From DATBDM01 sp036269915 (GTDB lineage: Bacteria; Actinomycetota; Thermoleophilia; Solirubrobacterales; Solirubrobacteraceae), in NCBI GenBank assembly GCA_036269915.1, contig DATBDM010000112.1, positions 1 to 48,459 of the forward strand: 48,459 bases of DNA, given 5' to 3'. Numbering within the stretch: position 1 is the first letter of the stretch; each line of letters opens with the position of its first letter. Positions 17,442-24,167 of the stretch are shown in pieces. The translations under genes were made by a program, and so were the position numbers. The notes under the pieces were generated by a model. The model ran no database searches and was not told where the DNA came from. It was given only the letters and a program-made list of their open reading frames with translations.

Positions 17442-18439
17442 GCCTTCGCGGGCGCTTCGGTCTCCGCCTCTACCTCCTCGCGCGCAGCCCGGCCCGCGGC
17501 GATGACCTCCCGGAAGGAGCGGAAGCGGAAGATGAAGACGATCGACGCGAACCCGAGGCCGAACATGAAGGCCGCGATCGCGATCTGCTGGCCGACCGAG
17601 TAGGCCGCGACCGTCGCGCCGGTCGCCGTGCCGGCGAAGACCTTCACCAGCAGCGCCTGCTGCACGCCCGCGCCGCCCGGCGTGAACGGCACGAGCGCGG
17701 CGACCGCGTTGACGCCCAGCACGAGCAGCACGTTGCGCACCGATCCGCCGACGTTGAACGCGCTCAGCAAGAACCAGAACGCCGTGAAGCGGAAGCCCCA
17801 GCCGGCGAGCTGGACGAGGAACACCTCGCGGAGGTAGCGCCGGCGGTCGAAGACGATCGTCACGCCCTGGCGCACCCGCGCCCAGAACGCCCGCACGCGC
17901 GCGCTCAGCAGCGCGAAGCCGATCAGGCCGAGCAGCCCGAACACGGTCAGCAGGAACAGCGTGAACCGCATGTGCGAGGCGAAGAACGCGAGGTCGAAGG
18001 CCGGCAGCTTGGAGAAGTCCGGCGGCTTCGGGAACGCGCCCTGCGTGAAGGCGAAGGTGAGGATCGGGATCGCCATGCAGAGGTCGAAGATCAGCTCCAC
18101 CGCGAAGCTCGAGGCGATTGCGGGGAAGCTCGACCCCGGCACCGAGGAGCGCGTCAAAAACAGGCGGACGACGTCGCCGCCGCGGGCCGGTACGACGGCG
18201 TTGAAGCCGTAGCCGGCGACGTACGCGCCCCAGATCTTCCGGAAGTCGATGGTCGTCTCCGGGTATGCCGCGCGGAGGATGTTGTACGACGCCCGTGCGC
18301 GCAGCGTCATGTAGCAGCCGAAGGCGGCCAGGGCGATCAGCAGCGAGAGCCAGTTGATCGCCGCGAGGCTCGAGAAGAAGTGCCCGACGGCGTCGAAGAA
18401 CGAGGAGAACGAGTCCCCGAGGGAGGCGAGCAGGGTCAC
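17438..18439 (-). CDS. UPF0104/LPG-synthase-type membrane protein
   Basis: A 333-residue membrane protein with about eight helices, from the same broad family as the product at 16159-17307. Family marks are the early VAGYGFNAVVPARGGDVVRLFL (abbreviated around residue 75, where PARGGD is the core) and VPFTPGGAGVQQALLVKVF near residue 250. It ends in an acidic, Ala-rich cytoplasmic tail. Members include AglD-like and MprF-like lipid flippases, often linked to glycosylation of polyprenyl lipids or aminoacyl-lipids. No synthase domain is attached. The GTG at 18437-18439 was taken as start. The divergent neighbour starts only 20 bases away. Confidence 0.85.
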   Translation of the reverse strand: MTLLASLGDSFSSFFDAVGHFFSSLAAINWLSLLIALAAFGCYMTLRARASYNILRAAYPETTIDFRKIWGAYVAGYGFNAVVPARGGDVVRLFLTRSSVPGSSFPAIASSFAVELIFDLCMAIPILTFAFTQGAFPKPPDFSKLPAFDLAFFASHMRFTLFLLTVFGLLGLIGFALLSARVRAFWARVRQGVTIVFDRRRYLREVFLVQLAGWGFRFTAFWFLLSAFNVGGSVRNVLLVLGVNAVAALVPFTPGGAGVQQALLVKVFAGTATGATVAAYSVGQQIAIAAFMFGLGFASIVFIFRFRSFREVIAAGRAAREEVEAETEAPAKA

Positions 18440-18459
18440 TGGCGTGGGAGGCTAGCGGC

Positions 18460-19263
18460 GTGTCCGAGCCGACCGCCCATCTGTGCCTGACCTGCGGGAC
18501 GCAGTACCCGCCGTCCGCCGCGCCGCCCGACGCGTGCCCGATCTGCCTCGACGAGCGCCAGTACGTCGGGGCCGGCGGCCAGGCCTGGATCACCCCGCGC
18601 GAGCTCGCCGCCGCTCACACGAACCGGATCGAGGAGGTCGAGCCCGGGCTGCTCGGGATCGCCACCGAGCCGCGCTTCGCCATCGGGCAGCGCGCGCTGC
18701 TCGTGGACGGGCTCCTGTGGGACTGCGTGTCGCTGCTCGACGACGCCACGGCCGATGCGGTCGCGGCGCACGGCGGCGTGCGCGCGATCGCGATCTCGCA
18801 CCCGCACTACTACTCGGCGATGGTCGACTGGGCCGAGCGCTTCGACGTCCCGGTCCTGCTGCACGCCGACGACGCCGAGCACGTCATGCGGCCGAGCCCG
18901 CGCGTCGAGCACTGGAGCGGCGAGCGTCGCGAGATGTGGGGCGGGCTCGAGCTCGTGCGGCTCGGCGGGCACTTCGCGGGCGCCACCGTCTGCGTGTGGC
19001 CCGGCGGCGCGGACGGCCGCGGCGCGGTGCTCGCGGGCGACGTCATCCAAGTCGTCGCCGACCCGGACTGGGCGAGCTTCATGTGGTCCTACCCCAACTA
19101 CATCCCGCTGCCCGCACGCGAGGTGCGGCGCATCCGCGGCGTGGTCGAGACGCTGGCCTTCGACCGTGTGTACGGCGCCTGGTGGCCGGCGGTGATGCGC
19201 GACGACGCGAAGGCCAAGGTGCTGCGCTCAGCCGGCCGCTACCTCGCGGCGCTTGACAGCTAG
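18460..19263 (+). CDS. Metallo-beta-lactamase-fold protein with N-terminal zinc ribbon
   Basis: A 267-residue soluble protein. Residues 8-30 hold two Cys pairs (LCLTCGTQYPP, then ACPICLDE), a rubredoxin- or zinc-ribbon-like knuckle. The rest has a metallo-beta-lactamase fold. The first metal motif reads SHPHYYSAMVDW where active enzymes have HxHxDH, so the Asp and second His are Tyr and Ser. The third His is kept in GGHFAGAT and the bridging Asp in LAGDVIQV. A one-metal or altered site is therefore likely. Substrate is unknown. The GTG start puts the Cys pairs at the N-terminus. It diverges from the flippase-like gene by 20 bases and its stop overlaps a GNAT remnant on the other strand. Confidence 0.8.
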   Translation: MSEPTAHLCLTCGTQYPPSAAPPDACPICLDERQYVGAGGQAWITPRELAAAHTNRIEEVEPGLLGIATEPRFAIGQRALLVDGLLWDCVSLLDDATADAVAAHGGVRAIAISHPHYYSAMVDWAERFDVPVLLHADDAEHVMRPSPRVEHWSGERREMWGGLELVRLGGHFAGATVCVWPGGADGRGAVLAGDVIQVVADPDWASFMWSYPNYIPLPAREVRRIRGVVETLAFDRVYGAWWPAVMRDDAKAKVLRSAGRYLAALDS

Positions 19264-19334
19264 AGGTCCGCGTGGGCGTCGAACGCGCCCGCCGGCTCGA
19301 AGCCCAGGCGGGCGTAGATGCGCGCCGCCCGCAT
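19260..19334 (-). pseudogene. Remnant of a GNAT acetyltransferase C-terminus
   Basis: Read on the minus strand, this stretch encodes MRAARIYARLGFEPAGAFDA followed by HADL and a stop. It matches the last strand and helix of GNAT acetyltransferases (the typical A-x-x-x-Y-x-x-x-GF motif). An in-frame TGA lies just upstream at about 19340, and no other GNAT motif is found before the neighbouring gene. It is thus too short to fold and is best read as the tail of a deleted gene. The remnant's stop overlaps the plus-strand stop of the metallo-hydrolase gene. Confidence 0.55.
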
Positions 19335-19396
19335 GATCGCTCATGCGGCGCATGCTGGCACCTCAGGTCTCGGCGGCCGATGCCGATGGCAGGGGA

Positions 19397-20485
19397 ATGC
19401 TCCCCTCCCGGCCGGTCCTCTGCGTGCTCACCTCGACGCTCGGACTCGCCTTCTTCTCCAGCGCCGCCGTCGCCTCCGCGTCGACGGCCGACCTGTCGAT
19501 CTCGAACCCGACGTTCGACGGGTCGCGCGAGGTCGGCACCCGCGCGACGTACGTCGCTCACGTCACGAACAACGGCCCGGACGCCACCGACGCGACGGTC
19601 AGCGACCAGCTCGGCGACGCGGAGTCGCTCGTGTCGGCGTCGGCGAGCCAGGGCTCGTGCACGCAGGCGGCGCCCGTGAGCTGCGCCCTGGGAGTCGTCG
19701 CGCCGGGCACCGACGTCACCATCACCGTAAAGGTGACCTACGTCGCGACGTCGGATCACAACCAGCACGTGATGAGCGTGGCCGGGTCGGCCGACAACAG
19801 CGATCCCGACTCCAACAACGACGCCGGCGGGGCGGAGTACGCGGTCACCGAGCCCGAGGCGCCCGTCGCGCAGAAGCCCACCGCCGAGACCGGCGGCTGG
19901 TCGCGCGGGCAGGCCCACCTGGACGTCGACGCCGAGCTCGCGCCGTACGGCTCGGGCACCTACTGGTTCGAGTACGGCACGACGAAGGCGTACGGCCACA
20001 AGACCGCCGCCAAGTCGATCCGCGGGCAGAATGGGCTCAAGCGCAGCGCCACCATCGACGGGCTGCACATGAACACGACCTATCACTACCGCGTGGTGCT
20101 CGTGGCGCACGGCAAGACCTACCGCGGTCGCGATCACTCCGCGAAGACCTTCGGCAAGATCCTCTTCCCCGAGCTCACGCTGAAGGCGGTCCGCAGCTCC
20201 GGCTCCAGCACGACCTACGTGGGCAAGCTCGACCCGGACGGCGTCGCCGACGCGCACGGCTCGTGCAAGGGCAGCGTCTCGATCGAGGTCTACACGCTCG
20301 CGGGCGCCACCCTGCTGCGCAGCCGCTCGACGAAGCTCGGCAAGGACTGCGCGTACCGGCTGACGCTGCCCTTCGGCACGCACGACGCCCGCCGCTACGG
20401 CAAGAAGGGCAACGTGCTGGTCCAGGCCCGCTTCGACGGCAACCACGCCGTGGCGGCCGTCGGCTCCAAGAGCGACCGCCTCTAG
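19397..20485 (+). CDS. Secreted DUF11-domain protein
   Basis: About 362 residues. A signal peptide is clear (PVLCVLTSTLGLAFFSSAAV with an Ala-x-Ala site near residue 28). A DUF11-like beta-sandwich follows (about residues 30-140, DLSISNPTFDGSREVGTRAT, then HVTNNGPDATDATVSDQL). A fibronectin-III-like unit comes next (about 165-235, GTYWFEYGTTKAYG, then NTTYHYRVVLVAHG) and a C-terminal beta-rich domain with a Cys pair. Such modules are common in exported surface proteins of Solirubrobacterales-like actinobacteria; no enzyme motif is seen. The start is uncertain: ATGs at 19343 and 19352 are also in frame, but the ATG at 19397 places a normal signal peptide at the N-terminus. Confidence 0.75.
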   Translation: MLPSRPVLCVLTSTLGLAFFSSAAVASASTADLSISNPTFDGSREVGTRATYVAHVTNNGPDATDATVSDQLGDAESLVSASASQGSCTQAAPVSCALGVVAPGTDVTITVKVTYVATSDHNQHVMSVAGSADNSDPDSNNDAGGAEYAVTEPEAPVAQKPTAETGGWSRGQAHLDVDAELAPYGSGTYWFEYGTTKAYGHKTAAKSIRGQNGLKRSATIDGLHMNTTYHYRVVLVAHGKTYRGRDHSAKTFGKILFPELTLKAVRSSGSSTTYVGKLDPDGVADAHGSCKGSVSIEVYTLAGATLLRSRSTKLGKDCAYRLTLPFGTHDARRYGKKGNVLVQARFDGNHAVAAVGSKSDRL

Positions 20486-20488
20486 GAC

Positions 20489-20962
20489 CTAGGCGGCCGC
20501 ACCCAGCTCGCCGAGCGCCTTGAGCACGACGTCGTCGTGCGTCTTGGGCGAGACCTTCGGGAACACCTTCGCGACCGTCCCGCTCGCGTCGATGATGAAC
20601 GTCGAGCGCTGCGCGCCCATGTAGGTGCGGCCGTACATCGACTTCTCGCCCCAGACGCCGTAGAGCTCGCAGACGGCGTGGTCCTCGTCCGCGAGCAGCG
20701 TGAAGCCCAGGCCCTGGCCGCCGTGGAACTTCTTGATGGCCTTGACCGGGTCCGGCGAGACGCCCAGGACCTTCGCGCCGGCGGCGTCGTAGTCGGCCTG
20801 GTGGTCGCGGATCCCGCAGGCCTGCGTCGTGCAGCCTGGCGTGTCGGCCTTGGGGTAGAAGTACAGGACCACGGTCTGGCCGCGCAGGTCCGACAGCGTG
20901 ACGTCGTTGCCGTCCTGGTCGGGCAGCGTGAAGTCAGGGGCCTGGGTGCCTTCCTCGATCAT
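20489..20962 (-). CDS. bcp: Thioredoxin-dependent peroxiredoxin (Bcp/PrxQ)
   Basis: A 157-residue cytosolic peroxiredoxin that reduces hydroperoxides with electrons from thioredoxin. The active site reads YFYPKADTPGCTTQACGIRD at about residues 35-54. It contains the peroxidatic Cys (TPGCT) and, five residues later, the resolving Cys of the atypical two-Cys PrxQ type. The N-terminal APDFTLPDQDG and the MGAQRSTFIID motif carrying the conserved Arg are present. The next gene on this strand is the Fpg-like glycosylase, 19 bases upstream. Both handle oxidative damage, so an operon is plausible. Confidence 0.95.
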   Translation of the reverse strand: MIEEGTQAPDFTLPDQDGNDVTLSDLRGQTVVLYFYPKADTPGCTTQACGIRDHQADYDAAGAKVLGVSPDPVKAIKKFHGGQGLGFTLLADEDHAVCELYGVWGEKSMYGRTYMGAQRSTFIIDASGTVAKVFPKVSPKTHDDVVLKALGELGAAA

Positions 20963-20981
20963 CGGGCGAAACGCTCCTCGG

Positions 20982-21842
20982 TCACTTGAGCAGGCGCGAG
21001 AGCCGGCGGTCCTTCAGGACCCGGTCCTCGGTCTGGTCGTGGGGGCAATAGGTCATCACGTAGTCTTCGTAGAACACGGCCTCGAGCACCGTGCCGCAGG
21101 TCGGGCACGGCTCGCCCTGGTGCGCGTGGATCCGCGTGGGCTTGGGGAACTTCTCGGGCAGCGGCAGCTCGACGTGCTCGCCGTAGTAGGCGACGACGCG
21201 GTCGAGCTCGGAGCGGATCGCCTCGCGGAGCGCGTCCACCTCGGCGTCGGAGAGGTCGTCGCCGCGCTTGAACGGCGAGAGCCTCGCGGCGTGCAGGATC
21301 TCGTCGACCCAGGTGCGGCCGATGCCCGTGATCACGCTCTGGTCGCGCAACAGCGAGTGCAGTGGGCGCGGGCTCGCGAGGCGCTCCTTGAGGTCGGCCG
21401 GCGGCTCGGGCCACGCCTCGGGCCCGAGATGGTCGAGCGACTCCTCGCCCTCGAGCCCCTCCGGCGTGAGCAGCTTCACCCACGCGCGCTGCTTGGTGCC
21501 GAACTCGCGCAGCCGCAGCTCGCGGTCGTCCGAGAGCCGGACGAGCAGCCGCGAGGTCCTGTCGCGCAGCGAGGCGCGCTTGGCGAACATCTGCATCCGC
21601 CCGGCGCTCATCAGGTGCACGAGCAGCGTCAGCGGACCGCGCTCGGCGGTGTCGACGTCGAGCATCAGCAGCTTGCCGCGGCGGCGCACCCCCGTGAAGG
21701 TCGCGCCGTCGAGCGCGTGCAGCGGCGGGTCGAAGGTCTTGAGCGCGTTGATCCCCGGCGCCGTCACCGACTCGATCCGCTCTCCCGAGAGCGCCTCGTC
21801 GAGCCGCCGCGCGGTGATCTCCATCTCGGGCAGCTCGGGCAT
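20982..21842 (-). CDS. mutM: Fpg/Nei-family DNA glycosylase
   Basis: A 286-residue bifunctional DNA glycosylase/AP lyase for oxidised bases. The mature N-terminus MPELPEMEITARRL supplies the catalytic Pro2 and Glu3, which fixes the start. The conserved Lys of RRRGKLLMLDVD is near residue 58, and TGIGRTWVDEILHAARLSPF is the helix-two-turn-helix. The C-terminal zinc finger reads CPTCGTVLEAVFYEDYV then YCPHDQ. The fourth cysteine of the usual CxxC-CxxC pattern is Asp, and the Arg normally placed in the finger loop is not visible. It may use His or Asp as a ligand or have a weakened finger. Fpg versus Nei specificity cannot be decided. Directly upstream of bcp on the same strand. Confidence 0.85.
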   Translation of the reverse strand: MPELPEMEITARRLDEALSGERIESVTAPGINALKTFDPPLHALDGATFTGVRRRGKLLMLDVDTAERGPLTLLVHLMSAGRMQMFAKRASLRDRTSRLLVRLSDDRELRLREFGTKQRAWVKLLTPEGLEGEESLDHLGPEAWPEPPADLKERLASPRPLHSLLRDQSVITGIGRTWVDEILHAARLSPFKRGDDLSDAEVDALREAIRSELDRVVAYYGEHVELPLPEKFPKPTRIHAHQGEPCPTCGTVLEAVFYEDYVMTYCPHDQTEDRVLKDRRLSRLLK

Positions 21843-21878
21843 GCTTCTCACGGTAGCCGAGCGGGGTACGCATCCGGG

Positions 21879-23006
21879 ATGGATCCCTGGGTGCAGGCGG
21901 CCGCCGCCGACATCGGACGACATGCCGAGCGCGAGCTCGAGGCGCTCGTCGCCGTCTCCTCGCCGTCCGGCGACGTCCATGGCGCCGAGGAGTGCGCCGC
22001 CCTGTGCGCCGCACTCGCACCGGACACCGCGACGATCGAGCGCCCGCCCTGCTCGTCCCCCGGCCACGCGCCCGACCTCGTCGCGTCGCTGCACGGCACC
22101 GGCGCGGCGCGGATCATGCTGCTCGGCCACGTCGACACGGTCGTTGCGCACGAGGCGCACCGCCCGCTCGAGCATCGCGAGGGGCGGCTGGTCGGCTCGG
22201 GCGCGGTCGATATGAAGGGCGGCGACGTGCTCGCGCTCGGCGCCCTGCGCGCGCTCGCCGGCCGCCCCGAGCGCTACGCCGAGGTGGCGCTGCTGCTGGT
22301 CTGCGACGAGGAGTGGCGGACCGGCCCGATGCACCACGTCGAGCGCTTCGCGGGCTATGACGCGTGCCTGTGCTTCGAGGCCGGGGAGCTCGGCGCCGAC
22401 GGCGCGGAGGGCGTCGTCGTGCAACGCAAGGCGGCCGCGACGCTGCACGTACACGCCCGCGGGCGCTCCGCGCACTCCGGCTCGGCGCCCGACCGCGGGC
22501 GCAACGCGCTGCTCGCCCTCGCCGCCGCCGCGCAGGCCGTCGCCGCCCGGCACGACCCGCACGGCCCGCACCACCTCACCGCGGTGCCGACGATCCTGCG
22601 CACGGGCGACGCGTTCAACGTCGTGCCCGGCTCCGGCGAGCTGTTCTGCGACTGCCGCGCGGACGACCTCGCCGCGGTCGAGTCGGTCCTCGCCGCGATT
22701 CCCGGCGAGGTCGGCGGCGTCCGGCTCGAGCCCGAGACGGTCCGCCGCTGGCCGGCCATGGCGCGCAATCCGGCCGTCGAGCCGGTGCTCGAGCGGGCGT
22801 CGGCCGCGCTCGGCCGGACGGTCGCCGGCGCGAGCCGCGGCGGCGCCAGCGACGCCTCGCACATGGCGGCGAGCATCCCCGTGACGATCGACGGCCTCGG
22901 GCCGCGCGGTGGCAAGGCGCACAACCCGGGCGAGTTCGTGCTCGCCGAGTCGCTGCACAGTCGCGCCGAGGTCGCGCTGGCGGTGATCGACGCGGTGCTG
23001 GACTAG
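21879..23006 (+). CDS. M20-family metallopeptidase (carboxypeptidase G2-like)
   Basis: A 375-residue cytosolic zinc hydrolase of the M20/ArgE/DapE clan. The metal motifs are HVDTV (about residue 90), the bridging Asp in GSGAVDMKGGD (about 112), catalytic Glu-Glu in VCDEEWRTG (about 147), an acidic ligand in CFEAGE (about 168) and the C-terminal His in GKAHNPGEFVLAESL (about 350). A dimerisation or lid domain sits between (about 180-290), beginning KAAATLHVHARGRSAHSGSA. CPG2-like members cleave C-terminal glutamate or acyl-amino acids; the exact substrate is unknown. It diverges from mutM, with ATG starts 37 bases apart. The start was set at 21879, since longer frames overlap mutM. Confidence 0.9.
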   Translation: MDPWVQAAAADIGRHAERELEALVAVSSPSGDVHGAEECAALCAALAPDTATIERPPCSSPGHAPDLVASLHGTGAARIMLLGHVDTVVAHEAHRPLEHREGRLVGSGAVDMKGGDVLALGALRALAGRPERYAEVALLLVCDEEWRTGPMHHVERFAGYDACLCFEAGELGADGAEGVVVQRKAAATLHVHARGRSAHSGSAPDRGRNALLALAAAAQAVAARHDPHGPHHLTAVPTILRTGDAFNVVPGSGELFCDCRADDLAAVESVLAAIPGEVGGVRLEPETVRRWPAMARNPAVEPVLERASAALGRTVAGASRGGASDASHMAASIPVTIDGLGPRGGKAHNPGEFVLAESLHSRAEVALAVIDAVLD

Positions 23007-23039
23007 CCGCCGGGGCCGCGTGGCGACGCGGGCGCCGGG

Positions 23040-23082
23040 TTTTGTGCGCCGCAAGCGACATCCGGTCATGCGGCGCACGAAA
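23040..23082. terminator. Strong 14-bp hairpin between convergent genes
   Basis: Positions 23040-23053 pair with 23069-23082 (core GTGCGCCGCA and TGCGGCGCAC), with one T-G wobble in the plus-strand RNA and a 15-base loop. It lies 33 bases after the M20 stop, in a convergent gap. There is no T-tract after the stem, so it could be a T-less terminator or an mRNA-protecting structure. Confidence 0.45.
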
Positions 23083-23289
23083 TGTGGTCCCCGTCATGAC
23101 GCCCACCAGGTCCGCACAGGGGTCATCAGCGACCACAGCACCGCGGTGTGTCGCCGGATCGTCGAACAGCGACCGTTTCGCGACACGCCTGCGCCGCCGC
23201 CCGCGCCGTGACCGCACCGCCGCGCGGCGACCGCCGCCCTACCCAGCCGCAGTTGACGTTCGCCGGCGGCGCCGCGGCGCCGCGCTCGA
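23083..23289. other. Structured gene-free region
   Basis: No convincing gene is seen here. It holds a second inverted repeat (TGTGGTC at 23083-23089, GACCACA at 23131-23137), a perfect palindrome CGTCATGACG (23092-23101), a third inverted repeat (GTGTCGC at 23148-23154, GCGACAC at 23180-23186), and a direct repeat CAGCGACC at 23127 and 23167. The last 100 bases are GC-rich without clear features. Confidence 0.4.
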
Positions 23290-23766
23290 CTACGAGCCGC
23301 CGCGCGCGAGCGTCTCGATCTCGCGCGGGCGCAGCAGCAGGATCAGCTCGGGCGCCGGACCCATGCGGACGGCGGCGATGCCGCCCTTCTTGATGTCGGC
23401 GCGCCCGCCGGTCAGGTCGTGGACGACCTGGGAGAACGACGGCTCGTGGCCGACGACGAGGACGCGGGCGTCGCCCTCGTGGGCCATCAGCAGCTCGCGG
23501 GCGTCGTCGGCATCGAAGCCGTCGGCGAGCACCTCGGCCACCTGTGGCTCGATGTTCAGGGCGCGGCAGGCGCGGGCGGCCGTGTCACGCGCGCGGACCT
23601 TCGGGCTCGTGTAACAGGCCTCGAACTCGATCCCGAGGCGGGCGAGCGCGGCGCCGGCGTCGTCGGACTGGCGCTCGCCGCGAGCGGTCAGCTCGCGGTC
23701 GTGGTCTGGCTTGGCGTCGTGGGGGACCGCCTCGCCGTGGCGTAGTAGCCAGAGCTGCGCTGCCAT
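23290..23766 (-). CDS. sixA: SixA-like phosphohistidine phosphatase
   Basis: A 158-residue histidine phosphatase (phosphoglycerate-mutase superfamily). The nucleophile motif LLRHGEAV is at residues 7-14, the second His is in VVGHEPSFSQV near residue 105, and the conserved Arg lies in SPKVRARDTA near 60. Family members remove phosphate from phosphohistidine on phosphotransfer proteins. The N-terminus MAAQLWLLRHGEA is canonical, so the ATG at 23766 is secure. The gene upstream on this strand nevertheless runs 79 bases into it. Its stop lies beside the structured convergent gap. Confidence 0.9.
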   Translation of the reverse strand: MAAQLWLLRHGEAVPHDAKPDHDRELTARGERQSDDAGAALARLGIEFEACYTSPKVRARDTAARACRALNIEPQVAEVLADGFDADDARELLMAHEGDARVLVVGHEPSFSQVVHDLTGGRADIKKGGIAAVRMGPAPELILLLRPREIETLARGGS

Positions 23767-24122
23767 CGGCGCGTCAGGGTACCGGCCAGGTCGGGTTCCT
23801 CCCAGGACCAATAGGACACGGCGCGCTCCTCGGCGGCCAGCGCGTGGCGGCCCTCCTCCAGCGCGGGCGAGTCCTCGACCTGCCAGCGCGAGTAGGGCGT
23901 GACGAGGTCCTCGTTGTCGCGCAGGCGCAGCGTGCGGACGGGGACGAGCCGCGATTCGCCGAGCCGCGGCATCCGCACGACGGCCATCTCGACCTCGCCG
24001 CCGCCGTCGTAGGGCCACGTGTCGACGACGCGCCCGACGCGCTCGCCGGTGATGTCGAAGATCCTGCGGCCCATCAGGGTCTGTCTCCGCACGTCGCGCT
24101 CCTCGTCACTCAAGGTGGACAC
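23688..24122 (-). CDS. PRC-barrel domain protein
   Basis: A 144-residue protein whose residues 15-85 form a PRC-barrel (LMGRRIFDITGERVGRVVD, then EMAVVRMPRLGESRLVPV and NEDLVTPYSRWQVED). This small beta-barrel is found in RimM, photosynthetic reaction-centre H subunits and many actinobacterial stress proteins. Function is not known. The last 20 residues (TARRSPTTPSQTTTAS and before) overlap the sixA start in a different frame and look like shadow sequence, so the natural end may be earlier or there may be a frameshift near 23780. The GTG at 24120-24122 lacks a clear ribosome-binding site; a later ATG beginning MGRRIFDITG is an alternative. Confidence 0.7.
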   Translation of the reverse strand: MSTLSDEERDVRRQTLMGRRIFDITGERVGRVVDTWPYDGGGEVEMAVVRMPRLGESRLVPVRTLRLRDNEDLVTPYSRWQVEDSPALEEGRHALAAEERAVSYWSWEEPDLAGTLTRRWQRSSGYYATARRSPTTPSQTTTAS

Positions 24123-24167
24123 GGACGGTATCGGCCGCCCGTGCCCACCCGGAATGCGGTCGAGACC

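Noticed and set aside
23020..23211. 63-codon open frame in the structured gap
   Set aside because: Arg/His-rich, overlaps the hairpins, and has no ribosome-binding site; treated as non-coding.
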